Assembly (NCBI GenBank): GCA_028293745.1
Contig: JAQGOF010000088.1
Span: forward strand, 1-34,172
DNA from: Gammaproteobacteria bacterium
GTDB lineage: Bacteria; Pseudomonadota; Gammaproteobacteria; Steroidobacterales; Steroidobacteraceae
Direction of reading: 5' to 3'
Length of the DNA stretch: 34,172 nucleotides
In this document: positions 1-7,749 of the stretch, piece after piece
Numbering within the stretch: position 1 is the first letter of the stretch
How the letters are laid out: each line of letters opens with the position of its first letter
Notes under the pieces: generated by a model
Database searches by the model: none
What the model was told of the DNA's origin: nothing
What the model saw: only the letters and a program-made list of their open reading frames with translations
Translations under genes and position numbers: made by a program

Positions 1-2
1 CC

Positions 3-1115
3 GTAGGCTGCGGGATGAATGCCCGGGGCTCGACCGAGGTCATCGTGGCTTCCATCGGATTGTCCATTGGAGCACTCAACCAGAGCCTCTTTACCTCGAT
101 CGTCGCCATGGCCGTTGTCACGACTACCGCCATGCCGCCGATGCTCAAATGGTCATTGCAACGCTTGCCGCCGAGCCCGGAAGAAAAGGAGAGGATGGAG
201 CGGGAGGAGCTCGAAGCGCAGGGCTTCCTCAAACACATCGAGCGCCTGCTCGTGGCGGTCGATGACAGTCCGAGCGGCAAACTGGCCTCACGCCTGGCTG
301 GATTGCTTGCCGGCGTGCGCCGGATTCCAACCACGGTCGTGCATTTCGACCCGGCAACTCCCGATGACGATGCAGCCGCGGAACGGACTGAGGCGACTGT
401 GAAAGCCGGCGCCGACGAGGCGCCCACGACCGCAACAGACAAGGTTGACATCACCACCCGCACCCAGAAAACCAACACGCTGGAAGCTGCAATCGCGGCT
501 GAGACGAAGAAGGGTTACGGCCTTCTGGTCATCGGGCGCGAGCCTGCACTCACGGCTGACGGCTTCGATCCCCAGATGACCCGGAGCGTCGCTGCGTTCG
601 GCGGCCCATTTGCAATAGCCATTGCCCGCCGAAGCGGCGAAGACGCGGCTGAACCACTCAATATCCTGGTACCCATCAGCGGAACGAGCACCTCACGGGA
701 GGGCGCAGAATTAGCCATCGCGTTGGCGCAAGCATCCCAGGGTTCGGTAACGGCGCTGTACGTCAGCAATCCTTCCAGGCGGTCGCGGACCTGGCGCCAG
801 CACTTCGGTACTGTGCTCGCGCCAGAACACAGCGCTGACGCCGCCACTCGGGAGATCGTCGAGCTGGGCGAGCATTACAACATCGAAGTGCGGGGGGTAA
901 TCCGCTCGGACCGTGCCACCGAGAAGGTCATCCTGAAGGAGATCGAGTCCGGCCGGCATTCGCTGCTGGTGATGGGCGTCAGTCCGCGGCCAGGCAGGCA
1001 ATTGTTCCTCGGTGACGTGGCAGCCGAAGTGCTGCAGCGTGCAAAATGCTCCATCCTGTTGGTTTCGGGCGAACACCGGCTGGCTCCCACGCCCGGGAAT
1101 CAGACCTCACAATAG
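3..1115 (+). CDS. Cation/proton antiporter, C-terminal part with tandem universal-stress domains (5' end outside window)
   Basis: The reading frame is open from the window edge, so this is the tail of a larger gene; the ATG at 15 is internal. The first 45 or so residues (motif MNARGSTE, then a hydrophobic stretch ending TTTAMPP) match the last membrane helices of CPA2-type Na+/K+:H+ exchangers. The soluble remainder contains two universal-stress-protein folds: one begins near IERLLVAVDDSPSG (about residue 75), the other near LNILVPISGTSTS (about 220) and ends LGDVAAEVLQRAKCSILLV. USP tails of this kind are thought to sense nucleotides or stress and gate the membrane part; that role is inference here. 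The product would sit in the inner membrane and exchange monovalent cations for protons. The stop overlaps the end of the convergent ATPase gene by 9 bp. Confidence 0.8.
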   Translation, partial: VGCGMNARGSTEVIVASIGLSIGALNQSLFTSIVAMAVVTTTAMPPMLKWSLQRLPPSPEEKERMEREELEAQGFLKHIERLLVAVDDSPSGKLASRLAGLLAGVRRIPTTVVHFDPATPDDDAAAERTEATVKAGADEAPTTATDKVDITTRTQKTNTLEAAIAAETKKGYGLLVIGREPALTADGFDPQMTRSVAAFGGPFAIAIARRSGEDAAEPLNILVPISGTSTSREGAELAIALAQASQGSVTALYVSNPSRRSRTWRQHFGTVLAPEHSADAATREIVELGEHYNIEVRGVIRSDRATEKVILKEIESGRHSLLVMGVSPRPGRQLFLGDVAAEVLQRAKCSILLVSGEHRLAPTPGNQTSQ

Positions 1116-2297
1116 CTGACTCAACAGCGTCCGTGCCGGGACCACCACTGGGTCGGTCCGCTCGAAGCAATCCATGGCTGAGAAAGGCGCGTCGAGGACC
1201 ACCTGGAAAGCATGGCGCGCACGCGTGCAATCCTGGAAGTGCCTGAGAGCGGGACTCAACGCCTCATCGTTGCCAACCGCCACGAGGAACCACGGGCGGC
1301 GGTCGCGAAGCACCAGGAAATCAACTTCCCGCTTCACCTTGTCGCGCACGTAGCGCAGCTCGAACTGGCCGAGCCCCAGATCGGTCCAACCCTCCACCGC
1401 TTTCAACAGGTGGCAGGCGACGAGTGTCCGCCCACGGCCTGAGGGCTCGGTGACACCGGACCAGTCCCGCAGGAACCATTTCGGTTCCTTGCGAAGCGCC
1501 TTCGGTACGCGCGCGAACCAGGGGCGTACGCAAAAGCCGTATTGAAGTCCAACCAGCAGATCCATCCACCGCCGGATGGTATCGACAGTGACACCCAGCT
1601 CGCGGCTCAAGTCAGAATAGACCAGGTGCGTCGCGGAGCGCTGCGCCAGCAGCAGCGCCAGCATCTGTACGATGGCAGGATCCCGCACCGATGCGAATCT
1701 GAGCAGGTCGGTCTCGAGCAACTCCTGCTGGCGCCTGGCGTGCCAGCGGCGCGTAAAGCGCGGATCGCGCTTTGCGAACGGCTCGGGAAAACCTCCGTGC
1801 TCCAACAGCGCGGCCCAATCCGCGTCAGTGATGCCGGCCGGTGCCTTTACGGCAGAATCTGGCGCGACAGTGCCGGCGCATTCACCAACACTCCACGGAT
1901 GGATGCGCAAAACATGGGAGCTGCCCGGCAGGCCATTCCCGGGTCCGCGTGGTGCATCGAGTGTAGTTACTACGAGGCGCAACCGGGCTCCATAGCGACT
2001 GCTGAAGCTGCGAAGCAAGCCTTTCCAGTTGCGATGCCCATGCAGGTTGTCGATGACGATCGTCGCTTCCCGCTCGCGTGACCGGTCCAACCCGAGATGT
2101 TTGATGATGGCCTCGGGCCCCTTCAGGATCACGAGCCGGCCGGCGATGTTGTTCCAATCGAGAAATTTCGGTGAGACCGCGCTGCACACCGCCGTCTTGC
2201 CGACCTGGCGCGGACCGCCGACGATGATCGTCCGCGCGCGCGCCAGCTGCTCGCGCAGAATCTGATCGTGATACCGGGCCTGTTTGGCCATGCCCAT
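1107..2297 (-). CDS. P-loop ATPase of the AAA/DUF4143 family
   Basis: The 396-residue protein has a Walker A motif GGPRQVGKT (residues 27-35), a central AAA-type core and a C-terminal DUF4143-like half containing KREVDFLVL. The family is widespread and often on mobile or accessory DNA; its biochemical role is unsettled. Two motifs look eroded. The usual DE(I/V)xK Walker B region reads IVIDNLHGHRNW, without the following Glu. The nuclease-like C-terminal motif, normally E-D-F...E-V-K, reads EVDFLV...FLVAVG, without the Lys. An ATG at 2291 (third codon) is an equally possible start. The 3' end overlaps the antiporter tail. A perfect 10-bp inverted repeat lies 25 bp upstream of the start and could be its operator. 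Confidence 0.75.
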   Translation of the reverse strand: MGMAKQARYHDQILREQLARARTIIVGGPRQVGKTAVCSAVSPKFLDWNNIAGRLVILKGPEAIIKHLGLDRSREREATIVIDNLHGHRNWKGLLRSFSSRYGARLRLVVTTLDAPRGPGNGLPGSSHVLRIHPWSVGECAGTVAPDSAVKAPAGITDADWAALLEHGGFPEPFAKRDPRFTRRWHARRQQELLETDLLRFASVRDPAIVQMLALLLAQRSATHLVYSDLSRELGVTVDTIRRWMDLLVGLQYGFCVRPWFARVPKALRKEPKWFLRDWSGVTEPSGRGRTLVACHLLKAVEGWTDLGLGQFELRYVRDKVKREVDFLVLRDRRPWFLVAVGNDEALSPALRHFQDCTRARHAFQVVLDAPFSAMDCFERTDPVVVPARTLLSQLL

Positions 2298-2322
2298 CCC
2301 GTCCCGTCGCCCTCCAGCCTCA

Positions 2323-2354
2323 GGACCATTTTACGATTGATCGGAAAATGGTCC
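2323..2354. promoter_or_regulatory. 10-bp perfect inverted repeat, candidate operator or terminator
   Basis: GGACCATTTT at 2323-2332 is mirrored by AAAATGGTCC at 2345-2354, with 12 bases between the arms. It lies 25 bp upstream of the start of the minus-strand ATPase gene, where a repressor site controlling that gene would be expected. As RNA it could also form a stable hairpin, but no T-run follows on either strand, so intrinsic termination is less likely. Confidence 0.45.
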
Positions 2355-2585
2355 AAGACGGCGCCTTGATCGATGCCGCGATGCCCGCCGCAGGCGCGGC
2401 TCCAACGCAACACATTGCCGCGCCGCTGAATCACCGGCGCTGCGAAGACTCCGGGCCGATGTATGTCCCAGCGGGTTGGAGAAAATCCAACGCATGGCCC
2501 GACGCGCTGCAATGTCACAACGCATCAACGCTGCCGGGCGAACCCAACTTGCTAACAACACATTGATATTAAAGGAGATATTTCA

Positions 2586-2675
2586 ATGACAGCGATGGTC
2601 AGAATTGCGACGTATACGTTCGCCGTGCAGCGAGCGAATCCAGCCCAGGCAACTATTTGCCCCGGACCGGTGTGA
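2586..2675 (+). CDS. Possible 29-residue leader peptide or small protein
   Basis: A very good ribosome binding site (AAAGGAG, 2571-2577) stands 8 nt before an ATG at 2586 that opens a 29-codon frame (starting MTAMVRIATYTF, ending ATICPGPV) and stops with TGA at 2675. The local sequence before it is AT-rich compared with its surroundings, as in a promoter/leader region. I recognise no family. The next larger gene on this strand, an RNA-binding RRM protein, begins 300 bp further on, so this could be a leader peptide for it, an independent small protein, or the start of a decayed gene. The Shine-Dalgarno match is the main support. Confidence 0.3.
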   Translation: MTAMVRIATYTFAVQRANPAQATICPGPV

Positions 2676-2958
2676 GCCATGGCGCGTCCGCGACAATTTA
2701 AAACATCGAAGGTTCATTCAACGAGGGGTATACAAGCGTCGCTTCTGGCATACTTTGCGCCGATCGCCAACGTCCGTCTCGTCCTTAAGTGCTTCATGCA
2801 TTGTGGATCATCAGCCGAACCGAAAGCGATCAGGTGACAGGATCTACGGTTCTTTGGGCTCGTGAGACACACTCTCCCTGACCTGACTGGTGTTCCTGCC
2901 GTGTGAAGTGGCCAGGGCAGTCAACCTTTTAAGCTGACCCGACCGCTTCGAGTTGTTT
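2676..2958. other. Gap before the RRM gene; no convincing gene
   Basis: This stretch holds only a weak 52-codon plus-strand frame (ATG at 2679, stop 2835-2837) without a Shine-Dalgarno sequence or recognisable family features, and a few promoter-like AT patches (for example TATACA near 2729). The long leader before a probable cold- or stress-induced RNA-binding protein may carry regulatory RNA structure, but I could not identify a specific fold. Confidence 0.4.
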
Positions 2959-2975
2959 GGAGAGTGACTAAATTT

Positions 2976-3323
2976 ATGGCCAAAATCTATGTAGGCAATC
3001 TGCCTTTCAGCGCCAGCGAGGCGGACGTTCGCACGTTGTTCGCGCAGCACGGGACTGTCGAGTCCGTGTCCCTGCCGACCGATCGTGAGACCGGCCGCCC
3101 CCGCGGATTCGGGTTCGTCGAGATGAGCCAGGCCGATGCGGCCCGGGCCATCCAGAGCCTGAACGGCCACGACATGGGTGGTCGTCAGCTGCGCGTCAAC
3201 GAGGCTCAGGACAAGCCCCGCACCGGTGGCGGCGGCGGCGGACGTCCGGGTGGCGGTGGCGGTGGCGGCTTCCGCGGCGGTAACAGCGGCGGCGGCGGCG
3301 GCGGCGGTCGCGACCGCTGGTAA
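2976..3323 (+). CDS. Glycine-rich RRM RNA-binding protein
   Basis: The 115-residue protein has one RNA recognition motif followed by a glycine/arginine tail. RNP2 is IYVGNL (residues 4-9) and RNP1 is RGFGFVEM (43-50), both intact with their aromatic residues. From about residue 84 the chain is almost only Gly with a few Arg (runs of six to seven Gly), ending GRDRW. Small bacterial RRM proteins of this kind, like plant and cyanobacterial cold-inducible glycine-rich proteins, bind single-stranded RNA and are often induced by cold; that regulation is inferred. ATG 2976 is preferred over an upstream in-frame GTG at 2964: the GGAG at 2959-2962 is too close to the GTG, and family members start MAKIYVGN or similar. 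A strong terminator follows. Confidence 0.88.
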   Translation: MAKIYVGNLPFSASEADVRTLFAQHGTVESVSLPTDRETGRPRGFGFVEMSQADAARAIQSLNGHDMGGRQLRVNEAQDKPRTGGGGGGRPGGGGGGGFRGGNSGGGGGGGRDRW

Positions 3324-3352
3324 GTTGCTTTCATCGATCTTCAGTGATCGAA

Positions 3353-3378
3353 GGCCCGGCGCAAGCCGGGCCTTTTTT
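3353..3378 (+). terminator. Intrinsic terminator after the RRM gene
   Basis: An 8-bp perfect GC-rich stem (GGCCCGGC / GCCGGGCC) with a GCAA loop is followed directly by six T residues, 30 bp after the RRM stop codon. This is a textbook Rho-independent terminator, which makes the RRM gene the end of its transcript. Confidence 0.92.
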
Positions 3379-3497
3379 ATGGCCGGGACCGGGGCCACGC
3401 TTGGCTCCTTTGCCATCCCCCATACCGGCAATGCCAATGACAAATGCGTTAGCTAATATACGCAGCCTACTTTCTGCAGCCCCCGCCTCCTCAAGCC

Positions 3498-4115
3498 ATG
3501 AACAGTTCTTTGCGCGATCAGCTGCTCGCCGCCGGCCTCGTCTCTGAGAAGCAGGCGCGCCAGGCAGCGCAACAGGAACAGCAGCGGCAGTTCCGCGACC
3601 GGTCCCGGCCGACTCCCGATCAGCAGCCCGGCTCGAAGCCCGGCCAGCATAAGTCGAACCAGGGCCAGAACAAGGGCGCTCCCAACAAGGGCCGCGCGCA
3701 GCAGCCGGCGCCCTCACAAGCGCAACACGCGCAAGCAGCCAAGGTCGCGCGTGACCAGGAGCTGAACCGCCGGCGCGAGGACAAGGCTCAGCGCCGGGCG
3801 CGCATCGCCCAGATCGAGCAGATCATCGAGCAGAACCGCGTTCCCCGGCTCGAAACCGAGGACTTCTACAGCTTCATTGATGGAAAGAAGATTCGCCGCA
3901 TGTCGGTCGATACCCCGCGGCGTGAGCAGCTGACACGAGGTGAGCTGGTGATCGTCCGCTACAGAGGGCACTACGCTGTGGTCCCGGCGGCGATCGCGGA
4001 GCGCATCCGCGAACGCGACCCGAACATGGTCGTTCCGCTAGTGCAGCCTAAAGCGAGCTCCGAACCGGACGATGCCTACAAGGACTTCGTGGTTCCGGAC
4101 GATCTGATGTGGTGA
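3498..4115 (+). CDS. yaiL: YaiL-type DUF2058 protein
   Basis: The 205-residue protein matches the DUF2058 family (E. coli YaiL, about 180 residues), typical of gammaproteobacteria. The N-terminus MNSSLRDQLLAAGLV is family-characteristic. A Gln/Ser/Lys-rich low-complexity linker spans about 25-80, a basic helix rich in Arg/Glu spans about 85-115, and a conserved C-terminal domain contains DFYSFIDGKKIRRM and YAVVPAAIAERIRERDP. The family has been called nucleoprotein/polynucleotide-associated, but no activity is firmly established. The linker is longer than in E. coli. The gene has its own transcript start region, since a terminator separates it from the RRM gene. Confidence 0.82.
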   Translation: MNSSLRDQLLAAGLVSEKQARQAAQQEQQRQFRDRSRPTPDQQPGSKPGQHKSNQGQNKGAPNKGRAQQPAPSQAQHAQAAKVARDQELNRRREDKAQRRARIAQIEQIIEQNRVPRLETEDFYSFIDGKKIRRMSVDTPRREQLTRGELVIVRYRGHYAVVPAAIAERIRERDPNMVVPLVQPKASSEPDDAYKDFVVPDDLMW

Positions 4116-4121
4116 TCCTGG

Positions 4122-4181
4122 GTAGCCTGTCGCAGGCTACCCGGCCTGTCGGCAGGCTACTACTGCCCTGTCCGCAGGCTC
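4122..4181. repeat. Three variants of a 15-16 bp palindromic repeat between convergent genes
   Basis: Three near-copies lie in tandem: CCTGTCGCAGGCTAC (4127-4141), CCTGTCGGCAGGCTAC (4145-4160) and CCTGTCCGCAGGCTC (4167-4181). The first sits in a perfect 9-bp hairpin (4122-4130 with 4134-4142, TCG loop). The second forms a 5-bp stem and abuts the stop codon of the minus-strand membrane gene; the third is inside that gene's last codons. Placed between two convergent genes, the hairpins could act as a two-way transcription stop, although no T-run follows. Confidence 0.5.
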
Positions 4182-4675
4182 TTGACGCGGGAAACCGCGT
4201 ACGCGATCACCATTCCGAACAGGAACACGTGGGAACACAACTCGCCAATCACGTTGCCCACTTTCATCGGGGACGGCTTGATCGCCGATAGCGGTACGAC
4301 GATGAAGTGCATCGCGAGAAACATCAGAACGCCGAAGATTGCGCCTGAGATGGCCACCCGGCGCGTCAGGAATGAGAAGCGCAGGCTGACCAGGTAGTAG
4401 ATCGCGGCCGCGCACACACTGATGAAGAAATGGAAAAAAGCGCCGAGGGCCGCGCTTGCAAGCCCCATCTGGAACGACCCCCGGCCCAGGACCCCACTGG
4501 CGATGCCTTGCAGAATCCGCAGCGGGGCTGCCCCGTGTTGTCCATAGAACACGAAGGCAAATGTCAGATCGAGGGCACCCGCAATCAGTCCACCGGCCAG
4601 CACCAGGCCGAGGCCGCGGGCGGCCCGGCTGGACGGCTGCACCGTGGAATTTTGAATCGTGTCAGTCGTCTGCAT
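4160..4675 (-). CDS. Small integral membrane protein, function unknown
   Basis: From the ATG at 4675 the protein is 171 residues with four predicted membrane helices: GLVLAGGLIAGALDLTFAFV, a stretch around ALGAFFHFFISVCAAAIYYLV, AISGAIFGVLMFLAMHFIVV, and HVFLFGMVIAYAVS. The pattern (ILQGIASG..., HFFIS...A.YYLVS, MHFIVVPLSA) resembles a recurrent proteobacterial family of uncharacterised membrane proteins. I cannot assign a function. The longer frame starting at 4813 would run into the start of the divergent reductase gene and adds a non-hydrophobic leader, so the 4675 start is preferred. Only a weak ribosome site (AGGG) precedes it. It converges on yaiL across the palindromic repeat. Confidence 0.65.
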   Translation of the reverse strand: MQTTDTIQNSTVQPSSRAARGLGLVLAGGLIAGALDLTFAFVFYGQHGAAPLRILQGIASGVLGRGSFQMGLASAALGAFFHFFISVCAAAIYYLVSLRFSFLTRRVAISGAIFGVLMFLAMHFIVVPLSAIKPSPMKVGNVIGELCSHVFLFGMVIAYAVSRVKSLRTGQ

Positions 4676-4776
4676 CTGCCATACCCTAGTCGAGGTCATT
4701 CCTACGCTGCAGGGCCACTTCACGGTAAAAGTGGCGCCTCGTTTGCGCCAGTGCTGCAATTTCCCATGAGGTTTCG

Positions 4777-5805
4777 ATGATGTATCTCGCTGCTCCCGAC
4801 CGCTACGAATCACTTCCCTACGCCCGTTGCGGCCGCAGCGGCCTGCAACTGCCGCGAATTTCCCTGGGCCTCTGGCAGAACTTCGGCGGCAGCGCGCCGT
4901 TCGAGAACGCGCGGGAAATGGTGCTTAAGTCCTTCGATCGGGGCATCACCCACTTCGACCTTGCCAACAATTACGGTCCGCCGCCCGGCTCCGCGGAAGA
5001 GAATTTCGGCCGCATCATGGCCACGGACCTGGGTGCGTACCGCGACGAGCTGGTCATCTCCACCAAGGCGGGCTACCTCATGTGGCCTGGCCCCTACGGC
5101 GAATGGGGCTCGCGCAAGTACCTGCTGGCCAGCCTCGATCAGAGCCTGAAGCGCATGGGCCTGGACTACGTCGATATCTTCTATTCCCATCGCTACGACC
5201 CGAATACGCCGCTCGAGGAGACTATGGGCGCGCTCGAGACCGCCGTGCGCCGCGGCAAGGCGCTGTATGTTGGAATCTCCTCCTACGGTCCGCAGAAGAC
5301 TCGCGAGGCCGTCGCCATCCTGCGCGAGATGAAGGTTCCCATTGTGATCCACCAACCCTCGTACTCCATGCTCAACCGCTGGGTGGAGAAGGAATTGTTG
5401 GGGGTGCTCGAGCAAGAGGGGCTGGGGTGTATCGCCTTCTCGCCCCTGGCGCAAGGTCTGCTCACCAACAAGTATCTCAAGGGCGTTCCGGATGCTTCGC
5501 GGGCGGCGCAGAACGGCTCCTTCAACAAGACCATCCTGACCGAGAAAAACCTGGCGAACGTGCGCGCGCTGAATGAGCTTGCACAGCGCCGCGGCCAGAG
5601 CCTCGCGCAGATGGCCATCGCCTGGGTGCTCAGAAAGCCCGCGGTGACCAGTGCATTGATCGGCGCCAGCCACTGGGCGCAGATCGAGGACAGCCTCGGG
5701 GCACTGCGCAACCTGCAGTTCAGCCAGAGCGAGCTCGACGAGATCGACTCACATGCCAATGACGGCGGCTTGAACATCTGGGCGGCATCCAGCCAGTCGG
5801 GCTGA
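4777..5805 (+). CDS. gpr: L-glyceraldehyde 3-phosphate reductase (aldo-keto reductase)
   Basis: The 342-residue TIM-barrel aldo-keto reductase is strongly similar along its length to E. coli YghZ/Gpr, including stretches such as FDLANNYGPPPGSAEENFGR and SRKYLLASLDQSLKRMGL. The catalytic tetrad is visible as Asp61, Tyr66, Lys97 and His138. The family reduces L-glyceraldehyde 3-phosphate and methylglyoxal-like aldehydes with NADPH in the cytoplasm, a detoxification role. The start is one of two adjacent ATGs (4777, 4780), served by GAGG at 4768-4771. The next gene begins 20 bp after the stop, so the two are probably co-transcribed. Confidence 0.92.
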   Translation: MMYLAAPDRYESLPYARCGRSGLQLPRISLGLWQNFGGSAPFENAREMVLKSFDRGITHFDLANNYGPPPGSAEENFGRIMATDLGAYRDELVISTKAGYLMWPGPYGEWGSRKYLLASLDQSLKRMGLDYVDIFYSHRYDPNTPLEETMGALETAVRRGKALYVGISSYGPQKTREAVAILREMKVPIVIHQPSYSMLNRWVEKELLGVLEQEGLGCIAFSPLAQGLLTNKYLKGVPDASRAAQNGSFNKTILTEKNLANVRALNELAQRRGQSLAQMAIAWVLRKPAVTSALIGASHWAQIEDSLGALRNLQFSQSELDEIDSHANDGGLNIWAASSQSG

Positions 5806-5825
5806 AGAGCGGCTCTCGCAACAGC

Positions 5826-7739
5826 ATGCTCAACTTCACCGATGTCACCATACGACGCGGACCTCGTGTTCTGTTCTCCGGCGCCAGCTTCGGACTGTTC
5901 CGGGGCGAGAAAGTTGGAATCACAGGCGAGAACGGCAGTGGTAAATCGAGTCTGCTGGCGCTCGTTCGCGGCGAGCTGCAAGCCGACGCCGGCACCTTCG
6001 AGATGCCATCGAATCTCGCCATTGCGCATGTGTCGCAGGAGCTCCTCGCGACCGCACAGCCTGCGCTCGAGTTCGTCCTAGACGGCGACGCCGAGCTGCG
6101 CGCAATCGAGACATCCATTGCGGAGGCGGAATCACGCGATGACGGTCTGAAACTCGGTGAGCTGCATGGACGGTATGCTGCCGTGGGTGGCTATGACGCG
6201 CGCAGTCGCGCGGGACGTCTCATGCACGGTCTCGGTTTCACCACTGCCGATGAGTCCCGGCCGGTGAGCTCTTTTTCCGGCGGCTGGCGAGTGCGGCTCA
6301 ACGTCGCACAGGCATTGATGAGCCGTTCGGACCTGCTGCTGCTCGATGAGCCCACCAACCACCTCGACCTCGATGCCATCCTGTGGCTGGAAAGCTGGCT
6401 GCGCGAGTATCCCGGCACGCTGCTGCTCATTGCGCACGACCGCGAATTCCTGGACCGGATCGTCAACCGGATAGTCAACATCGAGCATGCCAGGGCGCGC
6501 GCCTACCGTGGCAACTATTCCGGCTTCGAAGACCAGCGTGCCTCCGAGCTGGCTGAGCAATCAGCGCTCTATACGCGGCAACAGCGCGAAATCAAACACA
6601 TGGAATCGTTCGTCGAGCGCTTCCGCGCCCAGGCAACCAAGGCCCGGCAGGCTCAAAGCCGCCTGAAGGCGCTGGAACGCATGCAGCGCATCGCGCCCGC
6701 TCACGTGGATTCGCCGTTCGAGTTCTCATTTGCTCAGCCATCCAAGCTGCCCCGCCCGCTGCTGGCGCTGGAAAACCAGTCCGCGGGTTACAACGGGCAG
6801 GCGATTCTCGAGCGCGTCAACCTGACATTGGCGCCGGGCGCCCGAATCGCGATCCTGGGCCGTAACGGCGCCGGCAAGTCAACCTACATGAAGCTGCTCG
6901 CCGGGGAGCTTCCCGCGTTGGCAGGCACACGCACCGAAGCGCGCGACCTGAGCATCGGTTACTTTGCGCAACATCAGCTCGAACAGCTGAATGTCAAGGA
7001 ATCTCCGCTCGGCAACCTGCGGCGCGTGGGAGCGGAGCTCGCAGCCCGGGCGACAGAGCAGCAGTTGCGCGATTTCCTCGGCGGATTCGGGTTCCGTGGC
7101 GACCGCGTGTTTGAGCCTGTCGCACCTTTCTCGGGTGGTGAGAAGGCCCGCCTGGTGCTTGCGCTGACCGCCTACCTGCGGCCCAACCTGCTGTTGCTCG
7201 ATGAGCCCACCAACCACCTGGACCTCGAAATGCGCCAGGCACTGGCGGTGGCCTTGCAGGATTACGAGGGCGCGGTGGTGTTGGTTTCGCACGATCGCCA
7301 TCTGCTGCGCACGGTTGCTGATGAGTTCGTCGTCGTGCACCAGGGCCGGGCAACACCCTTCGATGGTGATCTCGAGGACTACGCGAAGTGGTTGGACGAG
7401 ACATCAAAGGAAAGCCCGGCGCCCGCGTCACAACAACCGTCGGAGGCTCCCGAGTCTCGCAAGCAGCGCAAGCGGGAAGAAGCGCAGCGCCGCAACCGGC
7501 TTACACCATTGAAGGCGAAGATAGCTCAATATGATGGCGAGCTTTCCCGTCTGGCAGACAGATCCGCCGCACTCCAGGCACAGTTGGCGGCGGCCGACAT
7601 CTACGCTGCCTCATCGAAAGACCGCCTGAAAGAGCTTCTGGCGCAGCAGGCTCAGCTGGCGCGTGAGACGCAGAGCGTCGAGACAGCGTGGCTCGAAGCC
7701 TCGGAAGAGCTCGAGGAGCAAAGCCGGGAGATCGGTTGA
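5826..7739 (+). CDS. yheS: ABC-F family ATPase, YheS type
   Basis: The 637-residue protein has two ABC cassettes and no membrane segments. Cassette 1 shows Walker A GENGSGKS (34-41), signature SGGWR (151-155) and Walker B LLLLDEP (170-176). The interdomain linker (about 235-300) has the family motif FRAQATKARQAQSRLKALERM, and cassette 2 shows GRNGAGKST (345-353), FSGGEK (435-440) and LLLLDEP (455-461). Each Walker B is followed by TNHLDL. A charged C-terminal coiled coil of about 100 residues follows. Similarity to E. coli YheS is high in linker and C-terminus. ABC-F proteins bind the ribosomal E site and relieve stalled translation. It lies 20 bp after the reductase gene and 10 bp before the cardiolipin synthase gene. 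Confidence 0.93.
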   Translation: MLNFTDVTIRRGPRVLFSGASFGLFRGEKVGITGENGSGKSSLLALVRGELQADAGTFEMPSNLAIAHVSQELLATAQPALEFVLDGDAELRAIETSIAEAESRDDGLKLGELHGRYAAVGGYDARSRAGRLMHGLGFTTADESRPVSSFSGGWRVRLNVAQALMSRSDLLLLDEPTNHLDLDAILWLESWLREYPGTLLLIAHDREFLDRIVNRIVNIEHARARAYRGNYSGFEDQRASELAEQSALYTRQQREIKHMESFVERFRAQATKARQAQSRLKALERMQRIAPAHVDSPFEFSFAQPSKLPRPLLALENQSAGYNGQAILERVNLTLAPGARIAILGRNGAGKSTYMKLLAGELPALAGTRTEARDLSIGYFAQHQLEQLNVKESPLGNLRRVGAELAARATEQQLRDFLGGFGFRGDRVFEPVAPFSGGEKARLVLALTAYLRPNLLLLDEPTNHLDLEMRQALAVALQDYEGAVVLVSHDRHLLRTVADEFVVVHQGRATPFDGDLEDYAKWLDETSKESPAPASQQPSEAPESRKQRKREEAQRRNRLTPLKAKIAQYDGELSRLADRSAALQAQLAAADIYAASSKDRLKELLAQQAQLARETQSVETAWLEASEELEEQSREIG

Positions 7740-7749
7740 TGGGTGCGCC

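Noticed and set aside
2605..2865. 86-codon plus-strand frame between the ATPase and RRM genes
   Set aside because: No ribosome site, no recognisable domain, and odd composition (Arg/Ser-rich, as in shadow frames); it overlaps the better-supported 29-codon frame in another register.
2844..3443. 199-residue minus-strand frame opposite the RRM gene
   Set aside because: It is Ala/Thr-rich because it is antisense to the glycine-rich coding tail, and it runs through the intrinsic terminator.
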